DNA of 64,000 nt from Cryptomeria japonica. Its lineage: Eukaryota; Streptophyta; Pinopsida; Cupressales; Cupressaceae. The stretch covers positions 100,857,897 to 100,921,896 of the forward strand of contig NC_081407.1 of assembly GCF_030272615.1 (NCBI RefSeq), in the 5' to 3' direction. Of this stretch, positions 32,655 through 44,576 are shown piece after piece (the first letter of the stretch is position 1; every line of letters starts with the position of its first letter). The notes beneath the pieces are model-generated. The model was not told the origin of the DNA and made no database searches. It saw only the letters and a program-made list of their open reading frames with translations. A program made the translations under genes and the position numbers.

Positions 32655-35025
32655 GTCGTCCAATGCACGGATCAAGCAAAAAACCAAAAAATAAATTAAA
32701 AAAATGTCACTAGGGTGAAAACCTGGTAAACAGGTGCCCTGTGGCACACAAAATTAAAAAAAATAAAAAAAGAAAATACCCCAAAAAATTGAAAAACAGA
32801 TCAAAAAGTGTAATAAAAACAAGTGAAACCCAACAATAAGCTCTATTTGTGATAGAGAGGCCCCTCTATCTATCGGTACTTGCATCATATCTTTGGCTCC
32901 ATCTAATCTAAGCCCATAGCCATCGCAAAACACTTATACATGCAACATTATCTTGGACATATTTAGCGTAGTCATTGTCCCTAATTGTCTGAATTAGTTA
33001 TCTAAATCATATCCCATCATGGCTTGATGATTAGTGTACATATCCATATCGGAGTAGTATTGACAGTAAGGGGCAAAATCCTGACCTCGCTGGGGGCATC
33101 TCGCCTTGTGGGATTAAACAATAAACCAAACACATAGTAAGATAACAAGGATCAGAACAACCAACAATGACCATAGCAATGCAAGAAGGTTAGGCATCAA
33201 GGACATGAACTGATTTCAACTGAACAAAAGATCTATTTGCAAGATTTTTATTTGACAAGAATACATTTCCGATAGCATGCATACTTAATTATGGTTGTTA
33301 ATTTTTTCTTGTCATATCTCCTAAGCAACTCAAGGATGTCTCCAATACTAGAGAAGCAAGGAAGGAATGTGATGTTTTCTTTGTCTGTTGTTTGGGAGTG
33401 AATCCTTCTACTATGCAAATTTGTTGTATGACATGATCCGATGGCATGTCACTGAAGACATTTCAGATTTGTATAGGACTAAGGTTAACTCTTGTCTATT
33501 TTACGCAAGCAACACTCAGGTCGGCTTGGTTCAATTATACCTCGATGCTTGTGTTGTCTTGCAATATCAAAATCCATGTAAGTTACACTCAGGCCATTAT
33601 GGTTCAATTATACCATGACACTTGTATCAACTTTCAACAAATCAAGGCTTGATGATGAAAAAATGGAAGCACTGGCAATTTGATCAAAACAAATGACAAC
33701 ATTGAGAATGAGAATGCATATCACATTCAGATTGCATTATCATTTTCATTATCATTTTAATCTGCATTAGTTTCACTATCATTATCAATTTCATATCATG
33801 TTAATTTTCATTAAATTAAATTATCATTTTAATCTGCAATAGGTGCACTATAACTATCATCATCATATCAGATTAAGGTTGCATTTAGATTGCATATCAT
33901 TTTAATCTGCATTAAGGTGCATTATCATATGATGTTAATTTTCATCATGGTTAAGTTGCATTATATTACATTATCATAGCTCATCTCATTTCATTTACGA
34001 GTGCATTAGTTGCATTATAAGCATATCATTATCATTTCATTGCACATCACATTTTCAAAATACATCTCATATCATTGCACATCACATTTTCAAAATACAT
34101 CTCATATCATTGTACATCTCATTTTCAAGATACATCTCATATCATTATCATTTTCATCACACATCTCAAAATACATCTCATATCATTATTTTCAAGATAC
34201 ATATCATATCATTATCATTTACATCTCATTTTCAAGATACATCTCATAGCATTATCATTATCATTTTCAATCACACATCTCATTTTCAAGATACATCTCA
34301 CACCATATCATATCCTAATCATATTGCATTCATCTTGCATCATCATTGCATCTCATGTCAATGTACATTCACATACATGAGCATTACATATCATATCAAA
34401 AGGACATTTTGCATGATAAATGACATCATCAAAATCATACAAAAAGTCCCAAAACATGTTAAACACATTTATATCCATGGACATACATGCATTGCATTTA
34501 ACATAAAAATGACAGAAATGCATTCATTCATATCACTTGCAAAAACATATAGTTAAGCAAGATCATCAAAACATCTTGAGAATATCACCCGCAAAATATA
34601 TAGATCGTAACATCACATCATCACACACATCACCTAGGAAATCATCTACATCATCAAAGTAAAAATCATATAGATCATGCATATCATATAGCTCATAAAG
34701 GAATCTATAACATATAGAAGCATATCTAGTATAATTTCATCATGCACATGTGTGACCCATGCTGATCTAAAGGAAAATCAAAGATATAAGTTAGAAGAAT
34801 CATCAGTGAAATAATAAATTTCTAAAGTCCCTAGATATCATATCAATAACAAAGTCTATAAATCAAGCAACATCAACATCTATCAATGAATCAATGTGTA
34901 TCATATCAAAGAGATCAATAAAAATACAACAATATCCATCTCGCAGGAATCATCAGAGAAACAATTCTTTGTGTATAATAAAAAAAATGGTACATCATCA
35001 TCATGCAAGAGGATAAGAGTGTTTT
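32655..35025 (+). repeat. Gypsy 3' region with CATATC/ATTATC-rich arrays
   Basis: Non-coding part of the Tat-type element between integrase and antisense frame. From about 33700 to 34400 it is built of short, imperfectly repeated words such as CATCTCATATCATTATCATT and TTTTCAAGATACATCTCATA, with repeat steps of roughly 30-50 bp. Open frames here on the plus strand are repetitive translations of the array and are not genes. Further arrays continue to 35000 in weaker form. Confidence 0.75.
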
Positions 35026-35966
35026 CCTCATGACTCTGACTGCTTGGCCCCAAAGCCACCTGCACTACCACTAGGAGGATCTCTCTTAGGACCCATCACA
35101 CCCTCACTCCCTCTATGTCTTTGAGAGCCCCCGCACAGAGAAATGATGACATAACTAGGGGCATGATGATCTAGTTGCACAACCTGAAGGTACAAAGTCC
35201 AGTAGTACTCAACTCACATCGTATGATTTATGAGATCCATGATAGTATCCTCAGTAATACCATGTGTGGCTGCCTACAGTAATGATCACACTATCTCCTC
35301 TATGCGGCCTTTCTACTCTATCTTTGTGTCTCTCTTAACAGTCACTTGTGCTACCTGTGCCTGTAGCTAAGAAATCTATCTATGTGCCTGTGTTAGTTGT
35401 GCCTATAGTCTCTGCACTAATGACTGTCATCCTTCTATCTGTGTCTGTTGCTGATGTGACGATACTGTGATCCAAACTAAGGGTGGTCATGGTTCCTGAG
35501 GGACTTGTACTAATGGTACCTATGGTGTGCTCGCATATCCTGTGGCTGGTGGGGGCATATCCAACCTCCTCTAATGTACCAAGGGTTGCACATCCTCCTC
35601 CTCCTCATCATCATCAAATCCCATGTCGCCCAATCCTACTCTCCCACCACCTAGCTCCTTTGACTCTGTCTCCTCATCAGATCCATCATTAGAACTCTCC
35701 TCCTCATCTCCACCTCCTATGGTTGCTATATCCTTTTCCTATACAAGGCCCCCATGACCTAGCATCTACCTCCATCCACCACCTCTAGCCCTCACCCAAT
35801 AGATCCTTCTCTACCTCCTCTCTAATCTCCACCACCATCCCCACCAAAATCCCTACCTCGGCCCAACTGTCCTTAGCCCTGGACCACTCCCCAATCTCCC
35901 CCTCAACCTCTCATCACCCTCTCTATACCTTGGCCTTGTTGGCCCCCTCATTGTCCCCCATCGCCA

Positions 35967-35998
<32 letters not shown>

Positions 35999-37170
35999 CA
36001 CATCTAGTGGTGGTATCGACTCTCTTGGCCCTATCAATCAAGGAAAATGATGGCTCACAAAATAAAGGACATAATCCTGGTGTATGCCTACATCTGTCAC
36101 TTCAGGCCTCATATCCCACACAACAATAGGAAGAGAGTCAAACTCTACACAAGCAGTGGTGTAATCCAAGGGTGGTCCTCACTTTGCTCTCTCCTTGTAC
36201 ACTCTCATGTACAAGGTTGTCCCTTGTGGCATCAGTTGTCACTGACCAAACTATCAGTATACCCATGACAAAAGAAATCTCTCCACCACATAGGGTGTCT
36301 GCCCAATCAAGTATCAACTCTATAACAAAATTGACACCTTTATCGCATCCTTAGGCCAAGGCTCGCTATCCAAATATGGGTGCCAAACCACTACATCCAT
36401 ATCATCTAAAATGCACCTCCAATACTCTAGCTTCCCTATCATAGGTTGGGAAGATACCTGTCTATACATATACAAATAAGGATATCCAGCTGGTCAAGAT
36501 CTCTATACAATAGGGAACGTAATGACTATATACTCCCAAGCCCAAATTTGAAGCAATTTCCATCCTGCTGCTAAACTAGACCCCCAATCCCTATCACATA
36601 CTATCTGATGTATCTTGTAATAGAGGTGGGCCAAAACACATATACCCCATGCATAGTGGGTCCTCTCTTGTACCATCCATCGCTACACACATCCCCATCC
36701 AACTAATAATCCATGTGATCTCCTATTAAGTAGGAGGAAACTGCCAACTAATCCTGCTAGCACCGATGGAAGTGTGGCATATCTATCTACCATCTCCTAC
36801 CAACCATTGAATACCCAACAATATGCAGATCACCAAAAATCTCTCAAAGTACATTTTCCCTACAGTCTCCTCCATATCATATACAACCATCTCACCTATG
36901 ATTGGAATTTGCAGAATTTGATAGACATCCTCATGAGTAACAATTATCTCTTATGTCGGCAAGTGAAATGTGTTATGCTCACTGTGTCGCCACTTCGCTA
37001 AAGCTATCAGAAGTTATCTATTCTTTTGATAGGAAGGCATGCACAATAGGTAAATCAGACCACAATCCTCAAGCACTTCTCGATCATCACCAGTCAATTG
37101 ACTGTGTAGGGAGAGTGTCTTCAAATATCACTTTCCAAGATGTATGATACCTAAGTCTACCTATATCAAC
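35026..37170 (-). pseudogene. Antisense plant mobile domain (aminotransferase-like) frame
   Basis: A long minus-strand frame lies antisense to the gypsy element. In order: LKTLSLHSQLTGDDREVLED, CGLIYLLCMPSYQK, HSEHNTFHLPT, EIIVTHEDVYQILQIPIIGE, then after a frameshift RYATLPSVLAGLVGSFLLLN, HYAWGICVLAHLYYKIHQIV, GSSLAAGWKLLQIWAWEYIV and LEYWRCILDDMDVVVWHPYL. These are the successive blocks of the plant mobile domain. A Gly/Asp-rich low-complexity tail follows (about 35600-36000, with a CAT/ATG microsatellite near 35967-35995), then a C-terminal tail ending KQSES at 35026. About eight stops, mostly TAG, TAA or TGA. Extra antisense frames here are known in Tat elements. Confidence 0.8.
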
Positions 37171-38939
37171 ACATGAGTACCATATCATTTTCACCTATTC
37201 TAAGAAATCAAACATCAAATCTCACTAAACAAGGGGGACCTATCAAAGTGATGATGGTCACGATATCACACAAAGAGTTCCAAATCAGACACTCTTGACA
37301 ATTAGGTGGTTTCAACTTGACCTATCTATCAACCAAACCAAGTCTCATATCAAATCAGGACCCATATCGATAATTCACCCATATCAACGATAGTTTGAAT
37401 CATACCAAAATCAAGTCTCATATCAAAATCAGGAATCATATCACAATCAAAGTCTCATATCAAAATCAGGATTCATATCAAAATCAAGCAACATATCAAA
37501 ATCATATCACAATCACTCAATCAAGGATGCATATGAAGCATCCTACCAATGACAATTGACCCATATTGAATTAGGAACCATATTGATAATTGACCCATAT
37601 CGAATCAAGACCAATATCAACAATTGACCCATATTGAATCAAGACCCATATCGATGACAGTTTGACCCATATCAAAACCAAGTCTCATATCGCAATCAGA
37701 ACTCATATCTACAATCAAAAACTAACCCATATCAACAATTGACCCATATCGACAATCAAGTTTGACCCATATCGACCTATTGATCCATATCAACAATCAT
37801 TTTGACTCATATCGTCCTTTGAAACATATCGACACTTGACCCATATCGACAATCAAGACTCGTAGCAATGTGACCTATATCAAAATTTGATCCATATCGA
37901 TCCAATTCATATGAAACAATGGCACATATCAACTTTAGATAGACGTTTCGATATCACGCATCTCAATGGACAAAATCAACACCTAACAACACATAGAAAA
38001 GGTGCCAAACATCATAACAATCCTAAACATCAAATTTGCACATGTCATAATTTTCAAAAAAAACCAACAACTCAAAATTTTCATGTATGCGCTAAAATAG
38101 TCAACATATGCATTGTACGACTTAGCGTGTGCACTAAGTCGTACAACATATGCGCTATTTAATCGAACAAATGCACTATGACAAAAATCATATGCACTAT
38201 GTTGTACGACATATGCACTTTGAAATATGATGTATGTGCTAAAAGATCAAAAAATAAAATAAAATAAGAAAACCATATTTGTACATGCAAAAAATTGGAA
38301 AATCTAGCCTAAAAACAAGGAAATCTAGCTAAAAATTTCACAAGGTTAGAAAATCGAACTTACTGGTGGGTCGTACTCAGGTGGTCATTGGAATCATCAA
38401 AATTGCTCAAAATGATGTTTGTGGTAGGGGGGCTCCATTTGTTCTCTCCTCTCCAAGTTCCAATCTCCAAATGACAAGTGCACAAATGAGGTGGAAATGG
38501 GCCCCTTGAGGGTTATATAGCCTATTCTAATGCAGGCGGTTGTGCTACCTCAGTGGACATGTGGGGCATGTGCGCGCTATGCTCACATTAGTTCTTCACC
38601 AATTTTCAATATCTTTTTTTAATAAAATATATCGGTAGATAAATATCAAAAATTTAAAAAAAATCATCCAAAAATTTAAAAAATATTAGGCATCACGACC
38701 ATGCCCAAAAATCGTAAATTTAATCAATTTATCTCCCGAGGGGGCATATCGACATCAATTTCATATCAGTGTCATATCGAGGTCAATTTCACATCAGTCA
38801 CATATCGACTTTTCATATCGAATCAATTTTTCATATCCAGGGCTTCATATCGACAATTTTGACAACAACACAATGATGAGAATTTTGATGACATATCAAG
38901 CATTTTTCTTTGAATCAACATGTGGTCACATGTTGCTTC
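37171..38939 (+). repeat. Gypsy 3' region with CATATCGA-type arrays
   Basis: Non-coding. From about 37300 to 37930, and again at 38745-38870, the sequence is dominated by words such as GACCCATATCGACAATTGAC and CTCATATCAAAATCA at spacings of about 20-30 bp. A perfect 13 bp inverted repeat TTGTACGACTTAG / CTAAGTCGTACAA lies at 38113-38125 and 38134-38146, in a zone of repeated CATATGCACT words. No gene is supported. Confidence 0.7.
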
Positions 38940-38953
38940 AAAGAGGGGCAAAA
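38940..38953 (+). other. Gypsy polypurine tract
   Basis: AAAGAGGGGCAAAA lies directly before the LTR start TGTAGACACC. Confidence 0.88.
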
Positions 38954-40500
38954 TGTAGACACCTAAAACTTGCACAACTAATTAAATATATTTTATTCAT
39001 TTAATCATCATTTATTTGTCTATTAATTAGACTAAGATTTAACTAATATCCCTATTCTCCCAATCAGCCTATTAATCAAATTAAACACTTGATTAAAATC
39101 CATTTCTTCTAGCCTAACCTATTAATTAAACTAAGGTTTGATTAAATCCCCTTTAGCCATTTAATTGAATAAATCTTATTTATTTAATTAAAATCCCTTT
39201 CCCCTTTAATTGAATTTACATTTGATTAAAAATCCATTTGCATTTAAATAAGTCATTATTTATTTGTGAATAGTCCTCCCCACTTGCAAAATCATACAAA
39301 TGCAAGTTACATCCCTTTTGACTAAAATAAATCTTTATTTTATCTAAAATACCTATTTTCCTCCACTTGCATTCTCCTACATTTTTCATTACCATGCTAA
39401 CATTCTTCTAGAACCTCTCTAACCCCTCATTAATTAGCCTAATTCTTCTAATCGTGTCACATCCCTGAATTTTGGGGAGTCACTTGTCCAAATTTAGAAG
39501 AAAGTCTTCCAAATGTGTTGAATACTTTACCTTCTCCAACAAGTTAACTTGTTGAGTCTTCCAAACTTGTAAGGTTATCTAACTTTCAACAAGTTAACCT
39601 CCAAAGTCTCCAAAGAGCATTTAATGCCTCTTACAAGACATCATCCTAGCCCATGATGGTTGTCCCTTTGTCCATCCCTCAATTTTGCACAAGAGTTTAC
39701 CTCTTGGACAAAAGCATGATCCCTTGGATAATGGCATTATCCAATGATGTCATCTCTTGAGGTTACCCCTAATGCTTACTTAGCATCTAATGCTTTCTTA
39801 GCATCCTCTCAAGCCATCTCAAGGTGACATTTGTCAACTTGCTATTGGATTGAATCACCCTCATGGATTGATAACTTTCAATCCTAGCCCTTGTTGACAA
39901 TACTCAATCTCAACCATCCATTTCTCTATTTTCTCTATAAATAGAGCCCATTTCTTCAATCTTAGGATCCATCCACTTTATGCATCCTTATTATAGTTTT
40001 TTTTGCAGGTTATCAAGGAGCTCTCATTGTTCCTCTCTTGAGCATTTAGGCCATCCTAATTGCATCAAGTTTAGATTATATCATGTCCTAGATTAATCAT
40101 TTATCTTAATTGCATATCATTTCCATAGTATTTTCATCTACATCTTAGCTTAATTAGATCATTTAATCCTTCAATTTGGAAACACACCTCCATTTTGTAT
40201 ATCAACTTCATATCAATAGTTTTGATCATCTAATCAACTAGGATCTTAGTTGCATCCATTTAGATTCTACTTCATCATTCAAATCTCGTTCTTTAGGTTG
40301 TAATATTAAAGATCAAATGTTCTTCCAAGTGAGGGCCACCTTGAATCTTGAAGATGCTTGGAGACAGAGGACAATGAGATTATTTTGAGAAGTTTAGATT
40401 AACTAACATGCTTTGTTGACTTTGATTTTTAATGCAATATCCCATTGGTGTGTTTGTGTTATTTGTGTCTCTTTTTTAGGTGCAAAGATTTGAGCATACA
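38954..40500 (+). repeat. 3' LTR of the Tat-type gypsy element
   Basis: 1547 bp, beginning TGTAGACACCTAAAAC after the polypurine tract and ending TTTGAGCATACA. It shares its start with the solo LTR at 6699-7462 (opposite strand). The first 300 bp hold repeated ATTAATTAAA / GATTAAAATCC words. The outer end is placed by the CA terminus and by the return of protein-like sequence just after it. The 5' partner is missing, so no duplication can be checked. Confidence 0.75.
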
Positions 40501-40532
40501 GGTATATTCCAAGTCGTATTCATTAAAAATTC

Positions 40533-43219
40533 ATGTGGTTGGGTAAGCCACATAAGATCATGAAGGGTGTGATTCAAGCCATCATAAGGTTATGCACATC
40601 TAGACAACTACCATCCTTTAAGGTTGCGATGAATGATGATGTAACAAATGCAATTGGGTCGCATCTCGATAGAAGAGCGATGACAATTGATGATATCTTG
40701 GAGAATGACATCCGCTTTGCATCAATGGTAATTGTATATAGAATTTACTACTCAAGCCGAATGAACTCTGTCTCTGGTACTGCCATTCATGTTGCATATG
40801 AGATGCTAAGAGAAGATAAGAAGTATGATTTTTGTGAGTTGCTGCGGAGTGATCTCATTAATAATCTCAAGAAAATCAAAGAAAATAAAAAGGATTATTT
40901 CAAGTATGGATATCTACTCTTTTGTATGTTCTTCTATTTTAAGAATGAGATTCTGGGAGTTGGTTCTCTTTAGTGGGGATTCGACAAACTAGTTGGAGTT
41001 CAGATGTAGGAGTATCTCTATAGCTTTGGTGATTCCAAAGCCCGAAATGCAAAATTATGGGGATATTTCAGGAATTTTCAAAAGGAGATTCATAATAGGG
41101 AAAGGATTCCTATAGCTATTGTTGAGAAGTATGCTGATGCAATGTGTTTCATGGTTGACACTGATGAGTGCATAATGGAAGCTATAGAACCATGGAAATC
41201 ATGGATATTACTAATGGTTTATGAGGTTGATGGACAAGTTTTTGAACTTTATGCTCAATATCTATTGAGTCAACCAGTGGATCCCAATGAAGAAAGGGTT
41301 GAACCTATAAGGAGAAGAGCCGAAGATTACCTATGCAGAAACTAGTTATGTAGAAGAAAGCTAGGAAGGAACCAACAACAATTACTAAGCCCAAAGTCAG
41401 AACTAGAAGTAATGCTCCTATTTCTTGCCCTCTCGAGCCAGCAATAAGATCATCAGCTAAGCCGTCTGGTGATGTGTAAAAAGCAAAATAAGTCAAGTTT
41501 GTAGTTATTGATGATGGGGAGACAAAATCTAATGAGACAGTCAAAGAGGTTAAGGCAAAAGCTCCTAAGGTTTTTGAGAAACAATCCAACAGATCTGGAC
41601 CAAGCAAGAAGCCCAAATCTGAGCTTGATGAGGCATTAAAGATTGGAGAACTTCAAGGTAATTACACTATTGTTCCTCACATTACATTAAATTAGTTTGT
41701 TAATATAGTTGTTAACGAAGGAAATTTGAAACCTCTATCTGAATGGTATGAAAATGATGATGACAATAAAAAGAGAACATTGGAAGAAGTTGTAGTTAAG
41801 TATACAAATGTGTACAATAAAGACTTGATAGAGTTATCATCAGCAATTCCAAAGAATCTATATGAAATTTTGGATGCTAGAAGACACGTGACTAATAAAT
41901 AAGATGAGAGATTGAAAGAGTATGTATTACTTAAATTATACTAAGTAATTTCTAAGGCAAAAATTGATAGAATTCTAAAGATAGCAAAGAATAAATTTGA
42001 AATCAAGCATCAAGTTAATAAGATTATGTTTGGGAAGATTAATGAGGTAGTTCAGGAAACTAAGACAATTTTGAAGAAAATCTTGATTGAGAACCGGTAT
42101 GAAGTGAATCCAGTGAATGATGATACCAATCTAAAAGTGCAAATACAGGATGATACTTCCATTCAGAAGTATAGATTGAAGTTTCAGATGTGTAGTTAGT
42201 TGAACCGAAAGAGAATGAGGACACAAGAGCATAAGTAGGAGACATGTCTGAGATTCCCTCGATAAATGATTTGAAATAACTTGTAAAGAATGTTGAATCA
42301 GATAAGGTGCAGGCCAGAGGTGAATTTGAAGTTAAGATTGAAGAAAGAGACACTGCTGAGGCATCAAAGGGAAAAGAAATAGACAATTCTAGATTCATTC
42401 AAGGACCAATCAATCTTGCCTCCTTGTCTCCCATTCAAAAGCTTCAACTTGCATCTTTTGTGTAGGAAAAGGCTAGTGAGGATCTATTAAAGTCTCACAC
42501 CAAGGATAGTTTACATTATTGGGTATGGCAACAGATATTTTGGAGAAGCTTATACCATCATTTCATAAATATCCATCTATCTCCCTATTAGATAATTTGA
42601 AGAGTTTGATTAATTATGTTGATTCCCATTTTGAATCTTTTGAGAAGGTTGCAGAGGAGAAAATGATAAATGAGTTTAATGCCAAAAGGCTCTACACCTT
42701 GAAGAAGATGATTTTGAAGGATAGAGCCACATTAGAAGACTGTATAAAGAGCATAAAGGATATAATAATTGAAGGTGGTAATTTGTATAAATCATGTTTA
42801 CCTCTAAATAAATTTAATGATGATATTGAGAAGAAGTCTCAGGAACTCAAGGTTCAGTTGGAAAGCATAACTCAGCTAGTTGACCCTTTGAAAAATTCAT
42901 TGAGCAATCATGAAAACCAAGTTATTTTACTACTTGAAAAGATTCAAAGTTTGAGATATGATAAGGAAAGGATGATTAACAGAGTCAGAGAGTTCAAGAG
43001 TCTCATAACTCCTAAGTTGGATATAATGGTTACTACTATTCAAGATGCTCAAAATACTCTCAAGGAAGACCAATCAAAAAAATTGAAGACTATAGAAGAG
43101 CAATATTATTCTTTTAGTGGGTTTATAACCATTTTTGAGAATCTACAGAAAGGTTGGGTAACTCATCTAGACACATTAAAGAACATCTATATAGATATTG
43201 TTCATTTTTTTGTGAGATA
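40533..43219 (+). pseudogene. Extra (third) reading frame of a copia element
   Basis: A degraded frame of nearly 900 codons lies just upstream of a copia polypurine tract and 3' LTR, the place of the env-like ORF of SIRE-type elements. Part one (40533-41345): AMNDDVTNAIGSHLDRRAMT, YDFCELLRSDLINNLKKIKE, FKYGYLLFCMFFYF, ERIPIAIVEKYADAMCFMVD. After a frame change comes a Lys- and Pro-rich hinge (KKARKEPTTITKPKVRTRSN). The last 233 codons (42519-43219) are open and predicted coiled coil, for example LKVQLESITQLVDPLKNSLS. No signal peptide and no certain membrane segment are seen. The family is not recognised. It starts directly after the gypsy LTR, so it was probably cut by that element. Confidence 0.6.
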
Positions 43220-43276
43220 AGTAAATATGTACATAGCACTTTTTATTTCTAAAACTATACCTTTGCCATTGATGTC

Positions 43277-43447
43277 AAAGGGGGAGATTAAATGAGTGAA
43301 AATATTAATGTAAGGGGGAGATATTTGATTCTTTTGATTCTTTGAAATATGGTGGTTAGATTTTGGTTGCAGTGTACATATTTTGGTTTTGGTTCGACAC
43401 TTAGTCATTTTTCACTAAGTATTGCCATCAATGCCAAAGGCGGAGAT
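43277..43447 (+). other. Three polypurine-tract-like motifs before a copia LTR
   Basis: AAAGGGGGAGAT at 43277-43288, AAGGGGGAGAT at 43312-43322 and AAAGGCGGAGAT at 43436-43447. The last abuts the LTR and is the functional position. The first and last share the longer context TTGCCATnnATGnCAAAGG. Only the last adjoins a TGTTGG start. Confidence 0.8.
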
Positions 43448-44576
43448 TGTTGGCAAGAGACACTGCATGCATGTTGAGATGTTGTCATTGATGGCAACTC
43501 GTACCATTTTTGGTATCCATGCCTCATTTTTTCATTATTTCAGAAGATTGAGTTGAGATTGATTGAGTCCGCTAAGGTCTGGTAAGCAGTGCAATAGATA
43601 TGGTAGTGTATAGTTTTGCTTAGTGGACTATCTTGGTCGTTTATTTTTCTATGTAGATTTTGGAGAAGGTTTGAGGTCATGTAATTCATCTTTTTATAAG
43701 TTTATTTCCTCCAATGTTAATTTTGGTGTCAGTTAGAAGATACGGTAAACATGTTTTTGGTAGACAATGTATTTCTATGGTAACGTGTGGTGATCCACTT
43801 TGCAAATCTTATAGATTGACTTTGGTGATTGTTTGTGTGTTCGAGGTTGATGAGATATCATATGGGAAGCATGTGGACATTTTATTTTGGTCCACATGTG
43901 CATTGGAGTTGGATTTGAGCCAACTTATTTACAAGTTTCATCTTTTATGGCATGTTCTTAAACCCGACATGAAATGGTTCATAATTTGGTAATGTGGATA
44001 TATAAAGCAAGTTAATTTGATCATTTTGGGGATTGATGATTGTGTGGGATGTATGTATGAGTGAATATGCATAGTTTCACATGCAAATTGTGAAGATTTG
44101 TGCTCCAGTAGAGAACAAAGTATCAGAACAAAGCAGTGTTGCAAAATTGAGTAAGAACGCATGTTTTGTACTTAACCAAAACTATATCCAACCATTTATA
44201 GATGTTATTTGATAGTTCAAAATTGTAATCTCTTACAATAATTTGTAAGTGACCTTTAAGAGGTTGTTTTCCTCATTTGTAATCAAAGCAAGGAGCTCTA
44301 GGCAATATGCCTAAATGCATGTGTATTCCTCTCATGTAATTTTTTTATACTTCTAGCAGAGTATACTAATATTGTGGGTCAGAATCCCACTGTGGTTTTT
44401 CCCTTAACCAGGTTTCCACGTAAGAATATTGGTGTTATGGTGTTGTTTTTATATGCTTTATGTTTTTGCACTTTACTTTCTTTCATATGCATTAAGTGGT
44501 TCAAAGATCAGATTGATAAAGTTAAAAATGGCATAACATTGATTCACCCCCCTCTTAGCAATCATTGATTCCTAAA
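43448..44576 (+). repeat. 3' LTR of plus-strand copia element
   Basis: Starts TGTTGGCAAGAGACAC directly after a polypurine tract. It includes the hairpin module GTGGGTCAGAATCCCAC with GGTTTTTCCC and TTTCCACG (44371-44422) and, near the end, GATTCACCCCCCTCTTAGCA. The end is either at 44561 (TTAGCA) or near 44576. It is about 1.1 kb. It is related to, but distinct from, the LTR at 13642. Confidence 0.78.

Larger units (their letters stand above)
15900..40500 (+). mobile_element. Tat-type Ty3/gypsy element, 5' truncated, with nested insertions
   Basis: A gypsy retrotransposon on the plus strand: gag, protease, RT, RNase H, a second RNase H and integrase in gypsy order, then a 6.3 kb 3' region, polypurine tract and 3' LTR. 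Two RNase H domains and a long region between integrase and LTR with an antisense frame are known hallmarks of the Tat lineage. The 5' LTR and the start of gag are missing; the sequence joins copia gag at about 15895. Two insertions split it: a copia element (18151-26873) and a solo LTR (27470-28793), both with perfect 5 bp duplications. Without them it spans about 14.5 kb. Confidence 0.85.

Noticed and set aside
34010-34556. Three overlapping plus-strand open frames rich in Ser, Ile and His
   Set aside because: They are translations of the CATATC/ATTATC array in three frames; the repetitive composition explains the lack of stops.
32700-38300. Short-motif arrays considered as a CRISPR array
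   Set aside because: Units are imperfect, spacing is irregular, there are no unique spacers of constant length, and the context is a plant retrotransposon.
13642-44576. The LTRs at 13642-14940 and 43448-44576 as the two ends of one copia element enclosing the gypsy element
   Set aside because: They share motifs in the last third, but the rest differs too much, and no matching flanking duplication was found.
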